Part shown: positions 15,441 through 23,893 of the stretch, in pieces
Layout of the letters: every line of letters begins with the position of its first letter
How positions within the stretch are numbered: position 1 is the first letter of the stretch
NCBI GenBank assembly: GCA_902475445.1
Contig: CABRZN010000005.1
Location: forward strand, 1 to 44,387
Length of the DNA stretch: 44,387 nucleotides
Source: an uncultured Collinsella sp.
GTDB lineage: Bacteria; Actinomycetota; Coriobacteriia; Coriobacteriales; Coriobacteriaceae
Direction: 5' to 3'
The notes under the pieces: generated by a model
What the model saw: the letters and a program-made list of their open reading frames with translations, nothing else
Databases searched by the model: none
Told to the model about the DNA's origin: nothing
Made by a program: the position numbers and the translations under genes

Positions 15441-16338
15441 TGTAAAGAAACGTGGCGGATTGGGACGTGGACTCAATGCTTTGGTCTCAGAGGCCGAGTA
15501 TGAGACCGGCGGTTCGGCTGCATCGGCTTCAAATGCCGCATCTGAAACAAAACTACCTATTGAGTATATCGTTCCCAACCCTAATCAGCCGCGAATTCAC
15601 TTTAACGAAACTGAACTTCGCGAGTTGAGCGAGTCAATCCAAGAACATGGCGTTTTGCAGCCGCTTTTGGTTCGCAAGCATGGAAACGGCTATGAGATCA
15701 TCGCTGGTGAGCGTCGTTACCAGGCGTCAAAGATAGCTGGCCTTGAAGAATTGCCAGTCATCATTAAAGACGTAAATGATGAAGAGATGCTTGCTCTTGC
15801 TCTTATCGAAAACCTTCAGCGTTCTGATCTGAATCCCGTTGAAGAGGCTAAGGGCTATCGCCAACTCATTGATGCCAGCGGGATGACCCAGGAGGCATTG
15901 TCGAAGGCAGTAAGCAAGTCGCGCTCTGCAATTACAAACTCGCTGCGTCTTCTCGATCTCCCCGAAGTAGTTCAGCAGATGATTTTTGAGGGCAAACTTA
16001 CTGCTGGTCATGCACGTGCGATTCTTGCAGTTCCCTATGAGGACGCGCGTATTCGACTTGCAGAGAAAGTTGTTACAGAGGGCCTTTCCGTAAGAGCGAC
16101 AGAAAATCTTGCTCCGTTGTTTTCTGCCGGAGAGACACCTAAGACGCCAAGGCCTGCAACGCCTCAGTCCTTTAAAAAGGCTGCCCGTGTGCTTCGTCAG
16201 GTATTTAATACCAACGTGCGTGTGAAGAGCTCGCGTGGAAAGAATAAGATTGAGATTGAGTTTAAAGACGAGGAAGAGCTCTCTCGTATTCTTGGCGAAA
16301 TGATTCAGTTTGATCAAGGAGGCCAAGATGAGGAATAA
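15433..16338 (+). CDS. parB: Chromosome-partitioning protein ParB (Spo0J)
   Basis: CTP-dependent DNA clamp that binds parS. The 301 residues show a basic N-terminal GRGLNALVSE, the ParA-stimulating region, the CTP-binding box GERRYQA (92-98), ENLQRSDLNPVEEA, and the helix-turn-helix region TQEALSKAVSKSRSAITNSL that reads parS. The C-terminal dimer domain is present. GTG start, with GAGGTGAT upstream inside parA. The following small gene overlaps its 3' end. Confidence 0.97.
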   Translation: MPSVKKRGGLGRGLNALVSEAEYETGGSAASASNAASETKLPIEYIVPNPNQPRIHFNETELRELSESIQEHGVLQPLLVRKHGNGYEIIAGERRYQASKIAGLEELPVIIKDVNDEEMLALALIENLQRSDLNPVEEAKGYRQLIDASGMTQEALSKAVSKSRSAITNSLRLLDLPEVVQQMIFEGKLTAGHARAILAVPYEDARIRLAEKVVTEGLSVRATENLAPLFSAGETPKTPRPATPQSFKKAARVLRQVFNTNVRVKSSRGKNKIEIEFKDEEELSRILGEMIQFDQGGQDEE

Positions 16339-16582
16339 GATTTTAACAGCGATTGCATTGGTGACGACTGTCGCGGCTGGTGCCTTTGCTGGCTATAAGA
16401 TCGCGACAGACGATGAACTTCGAGGTCGTTTGCTTCGTGGCGCGCAAGATATCGTCGATACTTCCAAAAAGAAAATGGATGTTATGACGGAAGATGTTGC
16501 CATGCGTACTGCTCAGGTAACGAAGAATCCCAAGATTAATCAAGGTTGGGTCAGCAACCAATGGGAAACTGTAGGCTATTAG
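16328..16582 (+). CDS. Small single-span membrane protein coupled to parB
   Basis: An 84-residue protein of unknown function. Residues about 4-23 are a hydrophobic segment with Ala and Gly (ILTAIALVTTVAAGAFAGY), followed by a charged, probably helical tail rich in Asp, Lys and Arg. The shape recalls YtxH-like small membrane proteins, but I see no diagnostic motif. Its ATG lies inside the last codons of parB, an 11-base overlap, with AAGGAGG seven to ten bases upstream, so it is probably translated with parB. The location suggests a membrane-linked role near segregation, which is inference. Confidence 0.75.
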   Translation: MRNKILTAIALVTTVAAGAFAGYKIATDDELRGRLLRGAQDIVDTSKKKMDVMTEDVAMRTAQVTKNPKINQGWVSNQWETVGY

Positions 16583-16590
16583 GTACCTAA
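16579..16590. repeat. 12-bp perfect palindrome, copy 2
   Basis: TTAGGTACCTAA, with C following, identical to the copy at 13075-13087. It overlaps the stop of the small membrane protein gene. Confidence 0.6.
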
Positions 16591-16612
16591 CAATTACTCA
16601 GCATATTTTGAG

Positions 16613-16652
16613 GGGTCCTTGTCTGATTCATGAGACAAGGACCCTTTATTTT
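16613..16652 (+). terminator. Intrinsic terminator of the par operon
   Basis: A perfect 12-bp stem, 16613-16624 with 16633-16644, an eight-base loop, then TTTATTTT. Confidence 0.92.
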
Positions 16653-16691
16653 GGCCATAAAGCTAAGTTCACGTAAATCAAGTCCACTAGG

Positions 16692-16741
16692 ATGAAAACA
16701 AATGAAACAGCCCTGGTTGCATTATTTGCAACCAGGGCTGT
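16692..16741 (-). terminator. Intrinsic terminator of rlmN
   Basis: A perfect 15-bp stem, 16707-16721 with 16727-16741. On the minus strand it is followed by UUUCAUUUGUUUUC. It lies 40 bases beyond the rlmN stop and works against the par terminator in a convergent arrangement. Confidence 0.85.
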
Positions 16742-16745
16742 CGGA

Positions 16746-16761
16746 TGTTTCACATGAAACG
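16746..16761. other. Degenerate parS-like site
   Basis: TGTTTCACATGAAACG matches parS at 14 of 16 positions. It lies between the rlmN terminator and the end of rlmN, about 2.2 kb from the perfect sites. It may be weakly bound or may be a decayed site. Confidence 0.4.
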
Positions 16762-16780
16762 TTATGGGGGGCAGACTCCC

Positions 16781-17833
16781 CTATGCGTTCTTCTGGACCT
16801 TGAAGCGTTGCTTCAGTTGACCGCAGGCGGCATCAATATCATTGCCGCGAGAATTGCGGATCGTGGTCTCAATGCCACGGGACTCAAGACGACGCTGAAG
16901 ATCCTCAACCTTATGAATCGGCGACGGCTTGAGCGGGCTGCCCTCGATGTCGTTAAGCTGGATCAGATTAACGTGGCACAACGTTCCCTCGCAGAAGTCG
17001 CAAAGCGCCTGCATCTCGGGATTCGTATCGTTGACGCCTTCGATCATGGCATACTCATAGGTCGGGCGGCGGCCAGTCTTCTCGGTGTAGAGCTGAAGCG
17101 CCTCGTGAAGGCGAAGCAACGTGTACTTCTTAACACCGGGCATGAGCTTATTGCGCGTCGACTGGATGGCGGAATGCAGTGAAACAGCAAGCGTGAACTG
17201 CTCGGGGATGTCGGCAAATTTGCGAATACCGGGAATAACGCCACTGGTAGAGACGGTGAGGTGACGAGCACCGATACCGATGCCATCGGGGTCGTTGAGG
17301 ATTCGCAGCGCCTTGAGAACCTCGTCGTAGTTGGCAAATGGTTCGCCCTGGCCCATGAAGACGACGCTCGTGGCGCGCTCGCCAAAGTCGTTGGATACAT
17401 GAAGTACCTGGTCGACGATCTCTTGAGCGGTCAGAGAGCGCTTGAGGCCGTTGAGACCGGTAGCGCAAAAGGCACAGCCCATGCCACAGCCTGCCTGGGT
17501 GGAAACGCAGACGGAAAGCTTGTTACGACGGGGCATGCCGACGGTCTCGACGGAAACGCCGTCGTGGTACTCGAGCAGATACTTGCGAGAGCCATCTTTG
17601 GAAACCTGCTTGGTGAGTTCAGTCGGCGTGTCAAAGGCAAAAGCCTCTTTAAGCTGCTCGCGGAAAGCCTTGGGAAGGTTGGTCATATCGTCAAACGAAC
17701 AAACGTTCTTCTCAAAGACCCATTCGATGAGCTGCTTCGCGCGGAAGGCCGGCTGGCCAAGCTCGGCCACGAGCTCGCGAATATCGTTTTGGCTCAAGTC
17801 GCGAATGTCCTGAGATTTAGTCCTGGGATTCAT
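16781..17833 (-). CDS. rlmN: Dual-specificity RNA methyltransferase RlmN
   Basis: Radical-SAM enzyme that methylates C2 of A2503 in 23S rRNA and A37 of some tRNAs. The 350 residues carry the CxxxCxxC cluster at Cys116, Cys120 and Cys123 (CGMGCAFCATG), the MGQGEPFANY motif, and the C-terminal Cys in DAACGQL (Cys337) needed for the mechanism. Length and motifs are typical of RlmN rather than Cfr. It is transcribed toward the par cluster and is divergent from ddl. Confidence 0.95.
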   Translation of the reverse strand: MNPRTKSQDIRDLSQNDIRELVAELGQPAFRAKQLIEWVFEKNVCSFDDMTNLPKAFREQLKEAFAFDTPTELTKQVSKDGSRKYLLEYHDGVSVETVGMPRRNKLSVCVSTQAGCGMGCAFCATGLNGLKRSLTAQEIVDQVLHVSNDFGERATSVVFMGQGEPFANYDEVLKALRILNDPDGIGIGARHLTVSTSGVIPGIRKFADIPEQFTLAVSLHSAIQSTRNKLMPGVKKYTLLRLHEALQLYTEKTGRRPTYEYAMIEGVNDTNPEMQALCDFCEGTLCHVNLIQLNDIEGSPLKPSPIHKVEDLQRRLESRGIETTIRNSRGNDIDAACGQLKQRFKVQKNA

Positions 17834-17848
17834 GGAAGCCTTTCGATT

Positions 17849-17878
17849 TTGGGGAAACGTAGAGGGTATCGCTACAAT
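17849..17878 (+). promoter_or_regulatory. Possible promoter of ddl
   Basis: TACAAT at 17873-17878 with a weak TTGGGG 18 bases upstream, 40 bases before the ddl start. The -10 is good; the -35 is poor. Confidence 0.45.
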
Positions 17879-17918
17879 ATGGTATCAGCTGCAGAAATTA
17901 TAGAGGAGGAGTCTGCCC

Positions 17919-18884
17919 ATGCCGGGTAAAAGCCTAGAGAACATGCACGTAGCGGTCTTGGCGGGCGGTCATTCCGCCGAGCGCGAGATCTCGCTCAATT
18001 CGGGAAAGAACGTCGTGGTTGCCTTGAAGGAGGCCGGCTACACTTCGGTGGAGCTGCTCGACACGGCTGCCGATGATTTTATGGTAACCATGGCGACCGG
18101 CGGCTTTGACGTGGCGTTTATCGCCATGCACGGTGCCGGCGGCGAGGATGGCGCCATGCAAGGCGCCATGGAGACCCTGGGTATCCCCTACACGGCTTCG
18201 GGCGTGCTTGCCAGCGCCTGCGGTGCCGACAAGGAGGTCTCTAAGCTCCTGTACGCCAAGGCGGGCATTCCCATTGCCCCCGGCCTTGCGCTCGAGGTGG
18301 GCGATGAAGTCGATATCGATCATATCGTCGAGGTTTGTGGCGAGCGCTGCTTTGTGAAGCCGGCCGTCAACGGTTCCAGCTATGGCATTTCCCTGGTCCA
18401 TGAGCCCTCCGAGCTGCCCGCGGCAATCGCCAAGGCGTTTGAGTACGGCGACAAAGTGCTGGTCGAGAAGTGCATCGAGGGTACCGAGATCACCGTCGGC
18501 GTATACGGGGAAGATGACGTGCGCGCTCTGCCGATTGTCGAGATTCGTAAGCCCGAGGACTGCGAGTTCTACGATCTGGACGTGAAATATGTCGACCCTA
18601 CGGACATTCATCGCATTCCGGCGCAGATTTCACCCGAGAATTACGCTCGCGCTCAGGAGCTTGCCTGCGCCGCTCACAAGGCCCTCGGTTGCCTGGGTAT
18701 CTCGCGCAGCGACTTTATTGTGAGTGAGGACGGCCCCGTTATCCTCGAGACCAATACCATTCCCGGCATGACCGATACGTCGCTGTATCCGGATGAGATT
18801 CGCCACACCGACGACATGACGTTCCCGCAGGTCTGTGACAGCCTGATCCGTATGGGCCTTCGTCGAGCGGGCATTGCATGCTAA
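17919..18884 (+). CDS. ddl: D-alanine--D-alanine ligase
   Basis: ATP-grasp ligase making the D-Ala-D-Ala dipeptide for peptidoglycan. The 321 residues begin with the GGHSAEREISLNSG motif, have the AMHGAGGEDGAMQG loop, VNGSSYGISLV in the ATP-binding domain, FYDLDVKYVD in the omega loop and ETNTIPGMT near the end. The KY in the omega loop fits a D-Ala rather than a D-lactate or vancomycin-resistance-type ligase. The dinG-like gene starts inside its last codons. Confidence 0.95.
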   Translation: MPGKSLENMHVAVLAGGHSAEREISLNSGKNVVVALKEAGYTSVELLDTAADDFMVTMATGGFDVAFIAMHGAGGEDGAMQGAMETLGIPYTASGVLASACGADKEVSKLLYAKAGIPIAPGLALEVGDEVDIDHIVEVCGERCFVKPAVNGSSYGISLVHEPSELPAAIAKAFEYGDKVLVEKCIEGTEITVGVYGEDDVRALPIVEIRKPEDCEFYDLDVKYVDPTDIHRIPAQISPENYARAQELACAAHKALGCLGISRSDFIVSEDGPVILETNTIPGMTDTSLYPDEIRHTDDMTFPQVCDSLIRMGLRRAGIAC

Positions 18885-21772
18885 TCGAGGACGCGGTTTC
18901 GTCAGGAACGCCGCAGTATGTCATCGATTCCTATGCCACGCTTGCCGAGCGCGCCAAAACCCAATCGTTTGGTCTCATCGAGGAAGACGTTATCGTCCTC
19001 GATACCGAGACCACGGGTCTTTCGGTGCAGGACAATGAACTGATTGAGATCTCGGCTGCCCGTCTTTCGGGCCGCGAGATCGTCGACCGGTTCGATACCT
19101 TCGTGCATCCCAAGCAGCTGATTCCCGCCGAGATTACCGAGCTCACGAGCATTACAAATGCCGATGTGGCAGATGCCCCGTCGGCGGTTGAGGCCGTCGC
19201 CGCTCTCGCCGATTTTGTCGGTGGCTGCCCGGTGATCGCACACAACGCCACGTTCGACCGCTCGTTTATCGAGTCGATCAAAGGCGGCGTCAACGTGAGC
19301 GATATTTGGATCGATTCGCTGGCGCTGTCGCGCATCGCGCTTCCGCGCCTGGCCTCGCACAAGCTGTCTTTTATGGCCGATCTGTTTGGCTGCGACTCGG
19401 TATCACACCGTGCCAATGCCGACGTCGACGCCCTGTGTGGCGTATGGCGCGTGTTGCTCGTGGCGCTCACCGACTTGCCCCAGGGCCTCATGGCGCGCCT
19501 AGCCGACATGCATCCGGACGTGCCTTGGTCCTATCGTCCTATCTTCTCATTCTTGGCAGGGCAGAACCCTGGTTCCATCTTCTCTCTCAGCGCCGCTCGT
19601 GCTGACGTTCTCAAGGCCGATCGCGCCGACGATCGGGTGGACGCCGACGAACTGCCGATCCTCAAGATGCCGAGTCGTGAGGAGATTGAGGCAGACTATG
19701 CGCCGGGTGGCCTGGTCAATCGCATGTATCCCACCTACGAGCCGCGTGATGAGCAGATCGCGATGGCGCTCGAGGTCCGCGATGCGCTGGTCACGGGCAC
19801 TCATCGAGTAATTGAGGCAGGCACAGGCGTCGGCAAATCGATGGCCTATCTGGTGCCTTTTGCCGAGGCAGCACGCCGTAACAACATCACGGTTGGTATT
19901 GCGACCAAATCGAACAATCTTGCCGACCAGCTCATGTACCATGAGCTGCCAAAACTTGCCGAGCAACTGGACGGTGGTCTGTCATTTTGCGCTCTCAAGG
20001 GGTATGACCACTATCCGTGCCTGCGCAAGCTCGAGCGCATGAGCCGCGGCCAGGTCGAGATTGCCACCAAGCGCGATCCGGCGGACACGCTCACGGCGGT
20101 CGCGGTCATTATGGCGTACGTCTGCCAATCAGCCGATGGCGACCTCGACTCGCTCGGCATTCGGTGGCGCAGCGTCAACCGTCCCGACTTTACGACGGCC
20201 TCGCGCGAGTGTGCTCGTCGCCTCTGCCCGTTTTTCCCTGATAAATGTTTGGTCCACGGCGCTCGCCGTCGTGCGGCGCATGCCGATGTGGTGGTCACCA
20301 ACCATTCCCTGCTGTTCCGCAACGTCGCGGCCGAGGGCAGGATTTTGCCGCCGATTCGTCATTGGGTAATCGACGAGGCCCATTCCATCGAGCGCGAGGC
20401 GCGCCGTCAGTGGGCGCGTGTGGTGTCGGCGGACGAATCACGCGTTCTGTTTGAGCGTCTGGGTGGCTCGAGCACCGGCGCGCTAAGCCAGGTTTCCCGT
20501 GATTTGGCAACCTCCGAGGGCTCTACGCTCTATCTGGGCCTTACTGCCAAGGCGACGTCGACGGTTGCGCGCGCGAGCATGGCAATCGCCGACGTGTTCG
20601 ATGGCGTTCGCGAGCTCGGTCGCCGTGCCCGTGGGGGCTATGACAATGCCAATCTATGGATTGGCCCCGAGCTGCGCGAATCTGACGACTGGCATGATTT
20701 CTTACAGTCGGCCTACACTGGCATCGACGCATTGGAACAAGCTGACAAGAGCGTCGACGCGCTGGTGCAAGCCGTCGCCGCCGACAAGCCAGAGGTTGTT
20801 GTCGACCTGGGTGATATCTCGCGCCGCCTGCACGAGCTGGCCGAGAACCTAAAACTCATCATTGATGGTACCGATGAACACTACGTGTATTCGCTGCAGG
20901 TCAATCGCAGGCTGCGTGCCGGCGGAGAGTCAATGACCGCAGAGCGCATCGACATTGGCGAGGCCTTGGCAACCGAGTGGCTGCCCGAGGTTCACACGGC
21001 TATCTTTGCCTCGGCGACCATGACGGTGTCCAAAAGCTTTGAGCACTTTAACCATGCGGTCGGCCTTGATCGCATCGGTGCTTCAACGTCGTCATCGCTG
21101 CACTTGGATTCGAGCTACGACTTCGATTCGAACATGGCTGTAGTCGTTGCGGGCGATATCCCCGATCCGCGCGATCGTGAGAGCTATCTTACGGCGCTCG
21201 AGCGCGTACTGGTCGACGCCCATCTTGCCATGGGCGGATCGGTGCTCACGTTGTTCACCAATCGGCGCGACATGGAGGACCTATACGCCCGCGTTGAGCC
21301 CAAGATGGCCCGTGCGGGTCTGGAGCTCAACTGCCAGCAGCGCAACTCATCTCCTCGTCGCCTGCGCGACCGGTTTATCAACGAACCGACCTCGTCGCTT
21401 TTTGCGCTCAAGGCCTTCTGGGAGGGGTTTGATGCCAGCGGCGAGACGCTGCGCTGCGTCATCATTCCCAAGTTGCCGTTCTCGAGCCCCACGGACCCGC
21501 TCTCGTGCGAGCGCAACCTGCGCGAAGACCGCGCATGGGCGCGCTATTCGCTGCCCGAGGCGGTGCTCGAGGTTAAGCAGGCCGCGGGGCGTTTGATTCG
21601 CTCGTCGACCGATAGCGGTGTGCTGATCTTGGCGGATCCTCGCCTGGTGACGAAGGGCTATGGCAAGAAGTTCTTAACGTCGCTGCCCACGAGCTCCTAC
21701 CAGCGCATCGAATCGGCGCAGATCGGGCACTATCTACAGCTGTGGCGTGCACGCCACGAGCGGCGGCGCTAA
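18878..21772 (+). CDS. dinG: DinG-family helicase with N-terminal DnaQ-like exonuclease
   Basis: A 964-residue two-part protein. Residues about 37-195 form a DEDDh 3'-5' exonuclease with VLDTETTGLSV (Asp42, Glu44) and HNATFDRSF. From about residue 290 it is an XPD-like superfamily-2 helicase with Walker A EAGTGVGKS near 313-321, a DEAH box VIDEAHSIE near 496, and clustered cysteines (CARRLCPFFPDKC) that suggest an iron-sulfur domain. The last motif, KQAAGRLIRS, is typical of DinG. Such fusions are known in Gram-positives and act on DNA during repair. The ATG overlaps the end of ddl by seven bases. The gene meets the WYL regulator tail to tail with a four-base overlap. Confidence 0.92.
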   Translation: MLIEDAVSSGTPQYVIDSYATLAERAKTQSFGLIEEDVIVLDTETTGLSVQDNELIEISAARLSGREIVDRFDTFVHPKQLIPAEITELTSITNADVADAPSAVEAVAALADFVGGCPVIAHNATFDRSFIESIKGGVNVSDIWIDSLALSRIALPRLASHKLSFMADLFGCDSVSHRANADVDALCGVWRVLLVALTDLPQGLMARLADMHPDVPWSYRPIFSFLAGQNPGSIFSLSAARADVLKADRADDRVDADELPILKMPSREEIEADYAPGGLVNRMYPTYEPRDEQIAMALEVRDALVTGTHRVIEAGTGVGKSMAYLVPFAEAARRNNITVGIATKSNNLADQLMYHELPKLAEQLDGGLSFCALKGYDHYPCLRKLERMSRGQVEIATKRDPADTLTAVAVIMAYVCQSADGDLDSLGIRWRSVNRPDFTTASRECARRLCPFFPDKCLVHGARRRAAHADVVVTNHSLLFRNVAAEGRILPPIRHWVIDEAHSIEREARRQWARVVSADESRVLFERLGGSSTGALSQVSRDLATSEGSTLYLGLTAKATSTVARASMAIADVFDGVRELGRRARGGYDNANLWIGPELRESDDWHDFLQSAYTGIDALEQADKSVDALVQAVAADKPEVVVDLGDISRRLHELAENLKLIIDGTDEHYVYSLQVNRRLRAGGESMTAERIDIGEALATEWLPEVHTAIFASATMTVSKSFEHFNHAVGLDRIGASTSSSLHLDSSYDFDSNMAVVVAGDIPDPRDRESYLTALERVLVDAHLAMGGSVLTLFTNRRDMEDLYARVEPKMARAGLELNCQQRNSSPRRLRDRFINEPTSSLFALKAFWEGFDASGETLRCVIIPKLPFSSPTDPLSCERNLREDRAWARYSLPEAVLEVKQAAGRLIRSSTDSGVLILADPRLVTKGYGKKFLTSLPTSSYQRIESAQIGHYLQLWRARHERRR

Positions 21773-22686
21773 AGCGGACAGACGAGGGTTTTTGCCATAT
21801 CGCACAGACGCTTTGACAGGGCGGGGTCATCCAAGATGCGGATGGCTCCGCCCGCTGCGATTATCTGGCTCAGCAGCCAACGCTCGGAGCCGTAATGTAC
21901 GGTTACCGTTGCCATGTCTGTCCTGCTGCGTTCGATTAGGGTGATGCCGGCCCAGTCCAGATGCTCCGCCATATCGAATGGCATCAAGAGCTTTGCGCTA
22001 CGCTGCGTCCGGGCAAGGGAATCGTGGAGGGATGCAACGTCCGGTGCGTGAGGCACGACGGAGTCTTCCGTCAAGGCGAGTCCCTCGATTTTATCCATGC
22101 GATAGGTGCGCTGCTCATCGACCGCGATGTCCCAGGCAATCAGATATGTTTGGTCGCCGTTTGCTGTAATGCGCAAGGGGTCGACCAGACGCTCGCGTGG
22201 CCGCGCATCGTCCATCGAGCGATACGAGATACGACAGCGAACGCCGTCCTGAATGGCGCAGCTCAGCTGCTGCCAGTGCGACCCGTGGTTGACGGTGTCA
22301 AAGACGTGCTGGTTATAGCCGAGCTCTTCGGGTAGAAGAGCATGTCGAATTCGAGCCGCCGCCTGGGGCTCGATCCCCAACGATTCAAGTTCGTGGTTGA
22401 GCACAGCGCCCTCGGCGGCACTCAGGCGCAGCGGTAGTACACGCCCGGCGTCACCGGTGAGGACCACGCGCTCGCCGTGGCATTCGCAGATGATACGCGC
22501 ACCCGATTCTCGGTCCGCGAGCGTCGAGACGATCTCGAGAATCTCGTCGAGCGACGCCCCCGTGATGTCAAAGCGACTGCAAATCTCGGTTCGTGTCATG
22601 CCGCTCTCGCCGGCGGCGTAGAGGGCCTCCATGATGTCGATGGCGCGCGAGAGCCTCTGCTCGCTGGTGAGTTTACGCACGGGCAT
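21769..22686 (-). CDS. WYL-domain transcriptional regulator (PafC-like)
   Basis: A 305-residue regulator, second of a pair. The N-terminal part (about 5-65) is a winged helix (MTRTEICSRFDITGASLDEIL). The middle holds the WYL fold, with ISYRSMDDARPRERLVDPL and TYLIAWD, a probable ligand-binding region for nucleic acid or nucleotides, and the C-terminus resembles a WCX domain. It overlaps the upstream WYL gene by 14 bases. Paired WYL proteins are the pattern of PafB and PafC, which together control the LexA-independent DNA-damage response in mycobacteria. That role here is inferred from the pairing. Confidence 0.8.
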   Translation of the reverse strand: MPVRKLTSEQRLSRAIDIMEALYAAGESGMTRTEICSRFDITGASLDEILEIVSTLADRESGARIICECHGERVVLTGDAGRVLPLRLSAAEGAVLNHELESLGIEPQAAARIRHALLPEELGYNQHVFDTVNHGSHWQQLSCAIQDGVRCRISYRSMDDARPRERLVDPLRITANGDQTYLIAWDIAVDEQRTYRMDKIEGLALTEDSVVPHAPDVASLHDSLARTQRSAKLLMPFDMAEHLDWAGITLIERSRTDMATVTVHYGSERWLLSQIIAAGGAIRILDDPALSKRLCDMAKTLVCPL

Positions 22687-23695
22687 GCTCGTGCACCGTC
22701 CTTTCAATGAGGTGGTTCCACGCCTGCTTGAGCGATTTGGGGGCCATGGGCCTCATGCCGTCCATGGCGTGGGCCATGCAAAATGAGGCGGCGGCTTCAA
22801 GATCGCGCACGTCAACGGTCCAAGTCCATCCCGAATCGGTGTGTGCGAGCTCACCTCGCCCGCGCGTGAGGCCGTTGATCATATCGATCTGCGTCTGCGG
22901 GGCGAACGAGAACGTAGCCGCAACGGGCGGGCGGTCGGCAAAATCGAATTCAAAGAACAGGTAGTCGTTGAGATTGAAGTCTGCAGGGATGGCGTAGGCC
23001 TTCGAAGGACGCCAAGCGCGAACGATACGGTCGCAGCGGAATGTCCTGATGTCGTCGGTGGCATTGTCGAGGCCGCAGAAGTACGCAACGCCCTCGCGCT
23101 CGAACATGCCGTAGACGCAGACGGTACGCTCTTTCTGCTCACCGCGTCCGTTCTGATATAAAAATCGCAGCGCGCATCGCTCGGCAAAGGCGCTCCATAC
23201 CGCATCGACGGTGGGAGAGCGGCGGATCGGTGCTTCGTCCACCGTCGTCCTGCCGGTGAGATAGGCAATCTTGGAACGAATATCGGCAAGCGGCGCGGCA
23301 AAAGTGGATGAGCCGCCCGCTATTGTCTGGTCGATAGCGTTGAGCAGGATATCGGCGTCGTCTGCGGTGATGAGGCCGCCTGCCGCAAACGTGTGCTCGC
23401 GGTCGATTGTCCATGAGCTTTCCTCGGTCTCCTGCGCGCCGGCGGGGCGAACCTCCTTGATTAAGATGCCGCGTTCGAGCAGTTTGTCACGATCGCGCCG
23501 AAACTTGCGCTTATCCGAGTCGATATTGCCCGAGCCATATCCCAGGTCAGAATCCAAGACGATCTGCTCGGTCGTCAGCGGTTCGGGGGAGCTGTTGAGC
23601 ACAAAGAAAAGATTGAGGATGCGCTGAGCCGTTTTATCGAAACTGGGCTCCGAATTCCCCTTTTTAATTGTCGCGGTCGCGTCGCTTGCCGTCAT
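22673..23695 (-). CDS. WYL-domain transcriptional regulator (PafB-like)
   Basis: A 340-residue regulator, first of the pair. Residues about 18-85 form a winged helix (RILNLFFVLNSSPEPLTTEQ then RKFRRDRDKLLERG). The WYL region is at about 175-235 (LRFLYQNGRGEQKERTVCVY, YFCGLDNATDDIRTFRCDRI); the canonical Trp-Tyr-Leu is replaced by AYFCGLD. The C-terminal part resembles WCX. It is divergent from the M28-like gene, with about 200 bases between them that should hold both promoters. The pair is a plausible PafBC system, but the regulon cannot be read from this window. Confidence 0.8.
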   Translation of the reverse strand: MTASDATATIKKGNSEPSFDKTAQRILNLFFVLNSSPEPLTTEQIVLDSDLGYGSGNIDSDKRKFRRDRDKLLERGILIKEVRPAGAQETEESSWTIDREHTFAAGGLITADDADILLNAIDQTIAGGSSTFAAPLADIRSKIAYLTGRTTVDEAPIRRSPTVDAVWSAFAERCALRFLYQNGRGEQKERTVCVYGMFEREGVAYFCGLDNATDDIRTFRCDRIVRAWRPSKAYAIPADFNLNDYLFFEFDFADRPPVAATFSFAPQTQIDMINGLTRGRGELAHTDSGWTWTVDVRDLEAAASFCMAHAMDGMRPMAPKSLKQAWNHLIERTVHEHARA

Positions 23696-23893
23696 AGAGT
23701 CCTCGCATGAGAAGGTGGTTTGCTGCCATGATTTTAGTCCGATATGGAGATTAGGCTATATCCTTGTCCGCTCGGGGCGTTAAGATGGCCCGAATTCGGT
23801 CGTTTGCGCTCGCTCGGGGTATACTTTCGACTATATACGGTTCTAATGTGCATGCATTGGGCCTATTTGTCGGATTATGGATGTGGAGCGCAC

